A DNA stretch of 64,000 bases from Chryseobacterium hagamense (GTDB taxonomy: Bacteria; Bacteroidota; Bacteroidia; Flavobacteriales; Weeksellaceae): the NCBI RefSeq assembly GCF_007991455.1, contig NZ_BJYJ01000003.1:84715-148714 (forward strand), in the 5' to 3' direction. Shown here one piece after another: positions 44,281 through 52,476 of the stretch. A program made the translations under genes and the position numbers. Below the pieces are notes generated by a model. It was not told where the DNA came from. It was given only the letters and a program-made list of their open reading frames with translations, and made no database searches. Position 1 is the stretch's first letter. Each line of letters opens with the position of its first letter.

Positions 44281-44558
44281 AGAAAGTTTTTAATAACGGC
44301 CCGGGCGCCTTGTGTTTTATTAAACCCGGAAATGTAAATATAGGATAATTCGGGACTCGTTTCCGCTTTTACAAAAATACTGATCCTCCCATTTTCAGGT
44401 AGATCAAAAATTTTTAATGTCCAAGTAATAATTATTTTCAGAATTGCAGTTATTCTCAGCAACAACCGGCGGATGGCATATCGTTTGAGAATATCAGATA
44501 TCAATAAATATGTATTCCCAAAGCCCATAGGCTATAATTTTGAACCCCTTTTATAAAT

Positions 44559-46277
44559 ATGAATAAACCAGAAGCCACCGGCGCTGAAGACAGTGATTTC
44601 AATATAAAGAACTTTTTTGCTTCTCCGGTTCGGGACGACAGCAATGACAGGTTTGCCCTCCTCATGACCGAGGCCATTAAGGGCATCAATTCCCTGAAGC
44701 CCATATCCGGGAACAGCAGTGCATTTCTTGGTGAAAACCCGGAACTTACCGTCACCCGGGATAAGGCCCAAAAAGCGGTACTGAAACCGGAAGGTGAATC
44801 TTTTACCGACGTTTTAAACCATATCATTTCCACATTCGAAGGTTTGCCGAATTGGGGCCACCCGTTGAATATGAGCAACATCTGTCCGCAGGAAAATTAC
44901 GGAGCGCTCGCGGCATCGATGCTTACGCAGCTATTTTCGCCCAACATCCTGGAAGCGGAGTATGCCTGGAACACCTCCATTGCCGAACTGGAATCTTCTG
45001 CGATGTTGGCTGATCTGGCAGGCTGGGACGCCGGGAAGGCAGGGGGTATATTTACCTACGGGGGTTCAGGCTGCTGGATGTACCAGTTGAAATATGCCCT
45101 GAGCCGGGTTCTGCCAGGTTCAAGGGAGCGGGGCATCAGGACGGATGCAAAGGTATTGTGCTCGGAACAGGCCCATTACGCCATGCTGAACAGCACCGAC
45201 TGGACAGGCCTGGGAATAGATAATCTTATTAAGATAAAGACCCTTCCTGATACCAACACCATGGATATTGCCCATCTGGAACAGGTACTCAAAGATTGTT
45301 TTGACCGTAAAATCCCTGTCGCTTCGGTTGTCTGTACGATGGCCAGCACGGATGCCTGTGCTTTCGATCCTGTGCAAGCTGTGAGGAAACTCCTAGACCG
45401 CTATCCGAATGATGATCAATACGGAAAAACCTTGCTGTATTGTGATGCTGTAATCGGATGGTCCTGGCTGGCTTTTAAAGACTACGACTTTGCCGCTAAT
45501 CCTCAAAACTTTCCGGAATCCGTTTTGGAACCGGCTCAAAAGAATTGCCGTGCCATTCAGGAAATCCAATATGCCGATGCCTTTGGGGTGGATTTCCATA
45601 AAAATTTCTCTCCATTGGTAAGCAGCGTTTTTATGTATAGAGACCGGTCTGAATTTGAAATCCTGCTGAAGCGGGAAAGTTCGGCCTATCTGCAGGAACG
45701 CGGCGATTACAATCCTCATCATTACACCCTGGAAGTATCACGTTCCGCCGGCGGTTCAATGGCAGCCTGGGCCACCTTAAAATTTTTAGGTGCCCGGGGT
45801 ATCCGGAGTGTTCTGGCTCACGGACTCCGAAATAAACATTATATGCTCCAGCAGCTGGAACCTTACCCTGATATGACCTGCGTAAACAGGGCTGATCACG
45901 GTGCCGTCCTGCTTTTGAGAATTTATCCCGAAGATACCGATGCCGCCCTGCAGTACACACAGGAGCTGCATGACGAAGCTTTCCGGAACCGGTTAATTGA
46001 ACATAACACCTTTATTGAGAAAATATCTGACCGGTTATGGAAATGGTTCAGGGAGAAAAGGCAGATCGACGGAAAGTTTACGCCCTATCTCAGCATTACC
46101 AAAGGATTCAGGCCTGCAATGTATAATTTAAATGCTTCCGATCCTGAAGCCGTCATATATGCCCTGAAAGTTTATCCCGTAAGCACCTATATCACCAGGG
46201 CCGATATGCGGCATGCCATCCGCTGCATCAGGCTGGCCCGGAACGAAGTGGTTGAAGACCTTGCCATTCAAGTGTAA
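44559..46277 (+). CDS. PLP-dependent group II amino-acid decarboxylase
   Basis: The 572-residue protein belongs to the pyridoxal-dependent decarboxylase family of fold type I. Features are NWGHPLNMSNICP near 97-110, the cofactor-stacking His in CSEQAHYAML (H206), the PLP-nitrogen Asp in LLYCDAVIGW (D296) and the Schiff-base lysine in VDFHKNF (K348), followed by RSAGGSMAAWATLKFLG. Substrates in the family include glutamate, 2,4-diaminobutyrate, aspartate and aromatic amino acids, and the sequence does not settle which. A TAnnTTTG match (TAATTTTG, 44535-44542) lies 16 bp upstream of the start codon. It is a single-gene unit ended by a terminator beyond the repeat copy. Confidence 0.85.
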   Translation: MNKPEATGAEDSDFNIKNFFASPVRDDSNDRFALLMTEAIKGINSLKPISGNSSAFLGENPELTVTRDKAQKAVLKPEGESFTDVLNHIISTFEGLPNWGHPLNMSNICPQENYGALAASMLTQLFSPNILEAEYAWNTSIAELESSAMLADLAGWDAGKAGGIFTYGGSGCWMYQLKYALSRVLPGSRERGIRTDAKVLCSEQAHYAMLNSTDWTGLGIDNLIKIKTLPDTNTMDIAHLEQVLKDCFDRKIPVASVVCTMASTDACAFDPVQAVRKLLDRYPNDDQYGKTLLYCDAVIGWSWLAFKDYDFAANPQNFPESVLEPAQKNCRAIQEIQYADAFGVDFHKNFSPLVSSVFMYRDRSEFEILLKRESSAYLQERGDYNPHHYTLEVSRSAGGSMAAWATLKFLGARGIRSVLAHGLRNKHYMLQQLEPYPDMTCVNRADHGAVLLLRIYPEDTDAALQYTQELHDEAFRNRLIEHNTFIEKISDRLWKWFREKRQIDGKFTPYLSITKGFRPAMYNLNASDPEAVIYALKVYPVSTYITRADMRHAIRCIRLARNEVVEDLAIQV

Positions 46278-46300
46278 ATATTTACAGGAATATCTAAATT

Positions 46301-46636
46301 AACGTGAACTCGAAGAAGGATCTGGATTAACAGGCCGGAAGCCGGAAGTTGATCCTGTCAGGATATGATCAAAAACCCTGATCCTGAACCCAAATATTTT
46401 TTTCATTCCGCCAAAAAGCGTTCTTATTTAAACCTCAATGCCTGATTTATATTGTTTTAAAGTTACGAAGGGATGGCTTACTACAGGATAGGATGAAGTC
46501 CTGTCAGGTGTAAGTGTTTATTTGTTCTGCCAGGAGGAATTCCATTTAAAATCCTGACTGAATCAGTTTAAATTTTGTTTTTGAATCAAGTAAATAGCTC
46601 AATATAATTTCAATACGGCCAAATTCACGTTAAATT
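46301..46636 (+). repeat. Dispersed intergenic repeat, copy 5 (best-preserved)
   Basis: The left end TAACGTGAACTCGAAG and the right end CAATACGGCCAAATTCACGTTA frame about 335 bp. Inside are GGATCTGGATTAACAGG, a GGCCGGAAGCCGG block, hairpin arms ACAGGA (46483-46488) / TCCTGT (46499-46504), CTGCCAGGAGGAATTCC and CCTGACTGAATCAG. The termini are a perfect 9-bp inverted pair (TAACGTGAA / TTCACGTTA). AAATT flanks both ends and could be a target duplication or chance. It lies between converging genes. Confidence 0.8.
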
Positions 46637-46643
46637 ACAGGAA

Positions 46644-46675
46644 GAGGAAGCTTCAAAAAGCTTTCTCTTATTTTT
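46644..46675 (+). terminator. Rho-independent terminator of the decarboxylase gene
   Basis: GAGGAAGCTT (46644-46653) and AAGCTTTCTC (46658-46667) form a 10-bp stem with one wobble and a 4-nt loop, followed by TTATTTTTTAATTT. It lies between converging units. Confidence 0.8.
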
Positions 46676-46804
46676 TAATTTATTGGTAAACTGAAATCCG
46701 TATCCGGAAATCCGCAGAAATAATCTTCAGTAGCGTTTTATTGCCGGTCCGCCGAATTTATTACGGCATGATCCAGCCCCATCATTCAGTATTCATAAAA
46801 TCTT

Positions 46805-47740
46805 CTAACTGAATAATTTCCTGAACTCCAGCGGTGAAACATTGGTTTTGGTCTTAAAGAGCTTGCTGAAAGACTGTGAATGCTCAAAACCCAGCTCATA
46901 GGCAATCTCCGAAACGGAAAGTTTTGTGGAGGACAGTTTTTCCTTCGCTTTTTCGATCACGGTATTCTGAATGTACTGCTGGGTATTCATCCCGGTAAGC
47001 GAACTCAGCATGTCACTCAGGTAACGTTGTGAAAGTTTCAGTTCCGCACTGATGTATTTTACGGAAGGCAATCCGTTTTTCAGGCTGTTTTCTTCTTCAA
47101 AATAGCGGCTTAATAACCGATCCATTGCTGTAATGATATCATGGTTTACAGCTTTCCGCGTGATAAACTGCCGGTTGTAAAAGCGGTTGCTGTAGTTCAG
47201 TAACAATTCAATCTGGGATACCAGGACGTCCTGGCTGAAGGCATCGATATTCGTATCCAGCTCCCCGGCGATTACATCAAATAAACCGGCGATAATTTCT
47301 TTCTCCTTTGCTGAAAGAAACAGGGCTTCCGAAACATCGTAAGAGAAAAAGCCATAAGCATTCATCCGGCTTCCGAGCGGATAATTCCGGATAAAATCCG
47401 GATGGAAATACAGGGCCACCCCCTCATAGCTCTGCACATCCTCCGGCGGAAGAACGATCTGCTTAGGCTTCAGAAAGGCCAGTCCGCCTTCTTCAAAATC
47501 GTAATAATCCTGGCCGTATTTTATCTGTCCCCTGAAAGAAGGCTTAAAGGAAATTTTGTAAAAGTCCAGGCTTATTCTCTGTCTTTTGGGAAAGATTTCA
47601 ACCGGAACCTTTTGATAATCAACCAATGCAATCAGAGGATGCAGGGGGGCAGGAAGTTCCAGAATACGCATCAGCCCGGATATGGTATTGATTTGTCGGA
47701 TGTCTGTATGATGTTGCATTTCGGTAACGAATTTAATCAA
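46805..47740 (-). CDS. AraC-family transcriptional regulator
   Basis: The 311-residue protein has an N-terminal cupin-like sensing region (about 40-150) and a C-terminal double helix-turn-helix of the AraC/XylS type (about 210-311). The latter includes YISAELKLSQRYLSDMLSSLTG and LSVSEIAYELGFEHSQSFSKLFKTKTNVSPLEFRK. Its start overlaps the SDR stop codon by 4 bp. It therefore belongs to the AKR-SDR-AraC operon and probably regulates that operon or a related stress response. There is no reason in the sequence to link it to the rhamnose operators. Confidence 0.9.
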   Translation of the reverse strand: MIKFVTEMQHHTDIRQINTISGLMRILELPAPLHPLIALVDYQKVPVEIFPKRQRISLDFYKISFKPSFRGQIKYGQDYYDFEEGGLAFLKPKQIVLPPEDVQSYEGVALYFHPDFIRNYPLGSRMNAYGFFSYDVSEALFLSAKEKEIIAGLFDVIAGELDTNIDAFSQDVLVSQIELLLNYSNRFYNRQFITRKAVNHDIITAMDRLLSRYFEEENSLKNGLPSVKYISAELKLSQRYLSDMLSSLTGMNTQQYIQNTVIEKAKEKLSSTKLSVSEIAYELGFEHSQSFSKLFKTKTNVSPLEFRKLFS

Positions 47741-48474
47741 TTTTGTTTTGAAGGGCGAATAACAAGATCGCCGATTTCAATATCGGCCGGCTGGCTTATG
47801 GCGTAGAGCACCGCATCGGCAATAGCTGCAGGGTTGATGCCCATCTCCTCCATTCCATTCATAACCATGGTTTTCATTTCTTCGTTTTTGATATTTTCCG
47901 CAAAATCCGTTTTTACGAATCCCGGTGAAATCCCGGTGATGCGGATGCTGCCGTCCGACTCCTGCCGGAATGCTTCCGTAATGGTCCGGACGGCATTTTT
48001 AGTTCCTGCATAGACGCCCATCATCGGTACGATCTTCAGTCCCGCCGTTGAAATGATATTGACGATGTGCCCCGACTGCTGGCTTTTGAAAATCGGAACT
48101 GCCGCAGCCATTCCGTACAAAACCCCTTTGAGGTTAACATCAATCATTTCTTCCCAGCCTTCAATATCCAGTTCGTCGATGCGGCTTAACTGGCTGATAC
48201 CGGCATTGTTGACGAAGACATCCAGTCTTCCGTAGTGGTCAACGGCGGTAGCCGCAAACCGCACCAGGTCGGCCTTATTCGTCACATCAATTTCAATACC
48301 GATGGCCTCCCCTCCGGCAGTTTTAATTTCCGCGACCAGTGCATTCAATTTTACGGTATTTCTTGCTCCAACAACAAGTCTGGCTCCACTTTCAGCCAGT
48401 TTCAGGGCAATAGCCCTGCCGATTCCGGCACTTGCGCCTGTAATGGCAACTGTTTTTCCTTTACTATTTTCCAT
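47737..48474 (-). CDS. Short-chain dehydrogenase/reductase
   Basis: The 245-residue classical SDR has the nucleotide loop TGASAGIG near residues 13-20, NNAG near 88-91, the catalytic Ser in NIISTAG, and Tyr/Lys in VYAGTKNAV. The GARN arginine after the second strand suggests NADP(H) preference. The substrate is unknown. It lies 11 bp after the aldo/keto reductase gene and overlaps the AraC gene, so the three are cotranscribed. Such AKR-SDR-AraC sets are common in soil Bacteroidota and are often linked to aldehyde or quinone detoxification, though that is inference here. Confidence 0.88.
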   Translation of the reverse strand: MENSKGKTVAITGASAGIGRAIALKLAESGARLVVGARNTVKLNALVAEIKTAGGEAIGIEIDVTNKADLVRFAATAVDHYGRLDVFVNNAGISQLSRIDELDIEGWEEMIDVNLKGVLYGMAAAVPIFKSQQSGHIVNIISTAGLKIVPMMGVYAGTKNAVRTITEAFRQESDGSIRITGISPGFVKTDFAENIKNEEMKTMVMNGMEEMGINPAAIADAVLYAISQPADIEIGDLVIRPSKQN

Positions 48475-48485
48475 CAGGGTCTGTC

Positions 48486-49526
<1,041 letters not shown>

Positions 49527-49639
49527 TTAAAAAGTAGCCGGATTGGTAATTGTTGTATCCGGATTTTCAGAAGGTCCGGAAACGGGACCGTTAATCAGCT
49601 TCTGATCTCATTGCAATAAATATAATGTGCTGCCGAGGG

Positions 49640-49700
49640 AAAATGACTTACAAACAGGAAGCCGGATGCCGGAAGTTTCTGTTGTTAACAAAAGGATTTT
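49640..49700 (+). repeat. Fragment of the dispersed repeat (copy 6)
   Basis: ACAGGAAGCCGGATGCCGGA and AGTTTCTGTTGTT match the left-half block of the other copies. Neither terminus is present. It lies between the AKR operon start and the XRE gene end. Confidence 0.5.
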
Positions 49701-49790
49701 ATGCAGTGAAACAATATACGCCGGAATATTTTTATTCCGGCCTTCCGGTATCACATCATACTTTCCTGCTCTGGTCCGGAGGCTTGACGG

Positions 49791-50414
49791 CTAACGGAAA
49801 ACAGCATTTTCCAACCGTTCCAGACGGCTGAGAATATCCGTAGGTAAAGCATGCTCTCCAGCGGACACGTGCCCTTTAATCCTGTAAAGCGGATGGTGCT
49901 TTACGTCTTTTTCATCCTTACCGGTAAAGCGCTGCAGAAATCCTGTTCCGTCAATCCAGACCAGCGGTGAGGAACTGCCTGCTTTTTCGAGGCTTAAAAA
50001 TAAAAGATCGCCTTCCTGATAAGGATATAACCCGGGTGTATTTTCCCTGAACTCATAAATCAGATCGACGTTTGCTAATATTTTTTGCAAAATAACATCC
50101 TGTACGGGATCGCCATTTGAATAATACAGGATGTTATCCGTCTTGACGGCCGTTTTATCAGACTCAAACATCAGATGGTCGATATCGGAAACACTTACCA
50201 GCTGATTCACCTGCAATGTTTCCGTCAAGAGTTTATCGAGGTTGAGGTTAAAGTGGTTGGCCACCTTCAGTATCGTTTCAATTTTAGGTTCGGCCCTCCC
50301 CTCTTCATAAGAACTGATGACTCCCCTGTTCAGATCAAACAGATCGGCAAATGCTTTCTGACTCAAGCCTTTTACCTGTCTTATTTTTTTGATGTTGATG
50401 CCGAAAAAACTCAT
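49791..50414 (-). CDS. XRE-family transcriptional regulator
   Basis: The 207-residue protein has an N-terminal Cro/C1-type helix-turn-helix (about 8-62: IRQVKGLSQKAFADLFDLNRGVISSYEEGRAEPKIETILKVANHF) and a C-terminal domain with strands YQEGDLLFLSLE and YRIKGHVSAGE. The latter recalls the S24/LexA-like peptidase fold without a clear Ser-Lys pair. It is divergent from the PspA/flotillin operon across a 109-bp promoter region. A TATATTTG box on its own strand (50438-50431) lies just upstream of its start. The arrangement suggests it may regulate that operon and itself. Confidence 0.83.
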   Translation of the reverse strand: MSFFGINIKKIRQVKGLSQKAFADLFDLNRGVISSYEEGRAEPKIETILKVANHFNLNLDKLLTETLQVNQLVSVSDIDHLMFESDKTAVKTDNILYYSNGDPVQDVILQKILANVDLIYEFRENTPGLYPYQEGDLLFLSLEKAGSSSPLVWIDGTGFLQRFTGKDEKDVKHHPLYRIKGHVSAGEHALPTDILSRLERLENAVFR

Positions 50415-50467
50415 AAGCCTATTTTTTTAGCAAATATAGGAATTAAAATAAATTAATGCTAAAAATA

Positions 50468-50498
50468 TTTGCAATTATAAAATTTTAATCTATATTTG
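50468..50498 (+). promoter_or_regulatory. Bacteroidota promoter of the PspA/flotillin operon
   Basis: TTTG (50468-50471), a 19-bp spacer and TATATTTG (50491-50498) match the consensus TTTG-N19-TAnnTTTG exactly. Transcription should start near 50505, about 20 bp before the first gene. Confidence 0.8.
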
Positions 50499-50523
50499 TG
50501 TAATAAAATTTGAATAAAAACAG

Positions 50524-50925
50524 ATGATCATGAAAAATCAGATATTCAGAACGGTTAAAGAATGGCTGCTGGATGCGGAGTTCACTATTACCCTGGAAGA
50601 CGAAGCCCAGAGAATCCTGATTATTGAACAGGAATCAAGCGGAATTAAAAATATGATACTCATTGTTTCCGACTCCATCCTTATCATGGAACAGTTTCTT
50701 TTTGAAATTAAAAATCCGTCGGAAGCAATCTACCGCTCACTGCTAAAGAAGAACAGGGATATTGTGCACGGTGCCTTTGCCCTGGACCAGACCGGGAAAA
50801 GAGTGATTTTCCGCGATACGCTGCCAACGGATAATATGGCACAAAATGAAGTGCTGGCTTCCATCAACTCTCTGGGAATCCTGGTGGGTGAATTCAGTAA
50901 GGAAATGATTGAAATGAGTAAATAA
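50524..50925 (+). CDS. Small Tir-chaperone/YbjN-like protein
   Basis: The 133-residue soluble protein (131 if the ATG at 50530 is used) has the alpha-beta outline of the YbjN / type III chaperone (Tir-chaperone) fold. This comprises an N-terminal helix FRTVKEWLLDAEF, strands FTITLEDEAQRILIIEQ and IKNMILIVSDSILIMEQFLFEI, a helix PSEAIYRSLLKKNRDI, a strand GAFALDQTGKRVIFRDTL and a final helix. In E. coli a small DUF2170 protein (YjfI) likewise precedes a PspA homologue. A role as chaperone or partner of PspA is inferred. First gene of the operon. Confidence 0.6.
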   Translation: MIMKNQIFRTVKEWLLDAEFTITLEDEAQRILIIEQESSGIKNMILIVSDSILIMEQFLFEIKNPSEAIYRSLLKKNRDIVHGAFALDQTGKRVIFRDTLPTDNMAQNEVLASINSLGILVGEFSKEMIEMSK

Positions 50926-50946
50926 AAACACCTAAAAAGAATTAAA

Positions 50947-51648
50947 ATGAATATTTTTTCGAGACTGCTCAACATAGGGAAAGCTGAGATCCATTCGGTG
51001 GTCGACGGTTTTGAGGATCCCATCAACCTGACGGAACAGGAAATCCGTGAGATGAAAGAACAGCTGAACAACGGCACGGAAGCCCTTGCACAGCTCAAAG
51101 CGCTTTCGATCCGGAAGAAAAATGAAGCCGAAGCAGAGCAGCAGACAGCTACCGATTATTACAACAAAGCCTATATCATTCTCCAGAAATCAGAGCTTGG
51201 GGAACTTGAAGCGGCAGAGGCCGACCGCCTGGCAAAGGAAGCACTGAAAAGACAGGGTACTGCCCGCAAAAACGCCCGGCAGCTGGAAGGCGAATATACG
51301 GAACTCCATTCTGCATGCGAAAAAATGCAGGGAAGCATCAACCATCTGAAATCGAATATATCCAAGTGGGAAAACGAGCTCAAAACCCTCAAAGCAAGAG
51401 TGCAGGTAAGCGAAGCCACGCGCGATATCAATAAAAAAATGACGCTGATGGATACCGGAAGCACGGTAAGCATGCTGGAAAAACTCAGGGAGAGAGCCGC
51501 TCAACAGGAAGTTCTCGCAGAAGCTTATTCCAATATGCCGGAAGCAGGAAGGACCATTGATGATGAAATTGATGCAGCCGTGAACCGGTCCGACAGGCAG
51601 GCTGAAGAAGCCCTGCAGAAAATAAAGGAAAGCTTAAAAAAGGAATAA
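50947..51648 (+). CDS. pspA: PspA/IM30-family membrane-remodelling protein
   Basis: The 233-residue protein is almost entirely alpha-helical coiled coil. It starts with the amphipathic helix MNIFSRLLNIGKAEIHSVVDGFEDP typical of PspA/IM30, then long Glu/Lys/Ala-rich helices (about 30-190) and a C-terminal EEALQKIKESLKK helix. PspA and Vipp1 belong to the ESCRT-III superfamily and assemble on stressed inner membranes. It lies 21 bp after the Tir-like gene and 3 bp before the YqiJ-like gene. No PspF, PspB or PspC is present here. Confidence 0.88.
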   Translation: MNIFSRLLNIGKAEIHSVVDGFEDPINLTEQEIREMKEQLNNGTEALAQLKALSIRKKNEAEAEQQTATDYYNKAYIILQKSELGELEAAEADRLAKEALKRQGTARKNARQLEGEYTELHSACEKMQGSINHLKSNISKWENELKTLKARVQVSEATRDINKKMTLMDTGSTVSMLEKLRERAAQQEVLAEAYSNMPEAGRTIDDEIDAAVNRSDRQAEEALQKIKESLKKE

Positions 51649-51651
51649 ACT

Positions 51652-52302
51652 ATGGCCAGCCAGCAGGAATTTTTACAGACCGCTTTTACCCCGGTGAATA
51701 CCGTTCTGAGCGTATTGCTGATTATGGCGGTCCTGTACTGGGTCTTCACCATCATTACAGGACTGGATATAGACGTCGGCATGGATGCCGATCCTGATAT
51801 CGACCTTGATGCCCCCGACGGCCAGGTGCATGTTCCCGAAGATCCTTCCGCATGGATCCAGTTTTTAACATTCCTGAATCTGGATATTGTGCCGGCCACT
51901 TATTTCCTTACCCTTGCGCTTCTTTTTACCTGGCTCGGATCATTTTATGCGGAGCTGTTTTTTTCTTTCGGAACCTGGCTTGCAGCATTGCTTGTTTTGC
52001 CGCTTTTCAGCACCAGCCTCCTGCTGACCAAGCTGATTTTAAAGCCGCTGAATCCCTTTTTCAGGGAGATTAATCATAAAGGGGAAAAAGCCCATGATTT
52101 CCTGGGAAGAGAAGGTAAACTGAAATCCACCATTTACGGGAATAAAACAGGAATTCTTGAGGTTTTCATCGGGAGCGATCCTATGACCCTGATGGCGAAA
52201 AGCAAAGACGGCGAAAGAATCGAGCATGGTACCACCGTTATCATCGTGGACGAAGACCCCCAGAGGAAATTTTATTACGTCGCAACGGAGATCCGGTTTT
52301 AG
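51652..52302 (+). CDS. YqiJ-like OB-fold membrane protein
   Basis: The 216-residue protein has three membrane segments (about 18-36, 85-105, 108-130), an acidic loop (DIDVGMDADPDIDLDAPDG) and a cytosolic C-terminal beta domain (about 150-216: FLGREGKLKSTIYGNKTGILEVFIGSDPMTLMAKSKDGERIEHGTTVIIVDED). This is the NfeD/YqiJ type OB fold. In E. coli YqiJ is encoded with the flotillin YqiK, and a flotillin is the next gene here. It probably docks with the SPFH protein in membrane microdomains. Confidence 0.8.
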   Translation: MASQQEFLQTAFTPVNTVLSVLLIMAVLYWVFTIITGLDIDVGMDADPDIDLDAPDGQVHVPEDPSAWIQFLTFLNLDIVPATYFLTLALLFTWLGSFYAELFFSFGTWLAALLVLPLFSTSLLLTKLILKPLNPFFREINHKGEKAHDFLGREGKLKSTIYGNKTGILEVFIGSDPMTLMAKSKDGERIEHGTTVIIVDEDPQRKFYYVATEIRF

Positions 52303-52476
52303 GAGATCATCAGCTTTATCTTTCGATACGGATTTACGGCTATGACCTTCCGGATTTCCATACTTTGAATACAGGCCCGTTTACCGGTTCTGTTAAATCG
52401 GCATGCTGAAATAAACGGGTGCAAAAGCTGCATCCGACCTATAAAAACATATATTAAAATCAATAAACTATACAAT

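Noticed and set aside
44277..44528. Minus-strand 83-codon frame whose stop overlaps the start of the DUF5694-like gene
   Set aside because: The overlap resembles translational coupling, but the sequence lacks domain features and a good start. It also covers the upstream region where a promoter would be expected.
284..46636. Repeat copies as a CRISPR array or rRNA/tRNA fragments
   Set aside because: The copies are kilobases apart, in both orientations and about 335 bp long, with no spacer structure and no tRNA-like fold seen.
46805..47740. AraC gene as the regulator of the rhamnose operators
   Set aside because: It is cotranscribed with an AKR and an SDR far from the pectin locus, and no operator copy lies near its operon.
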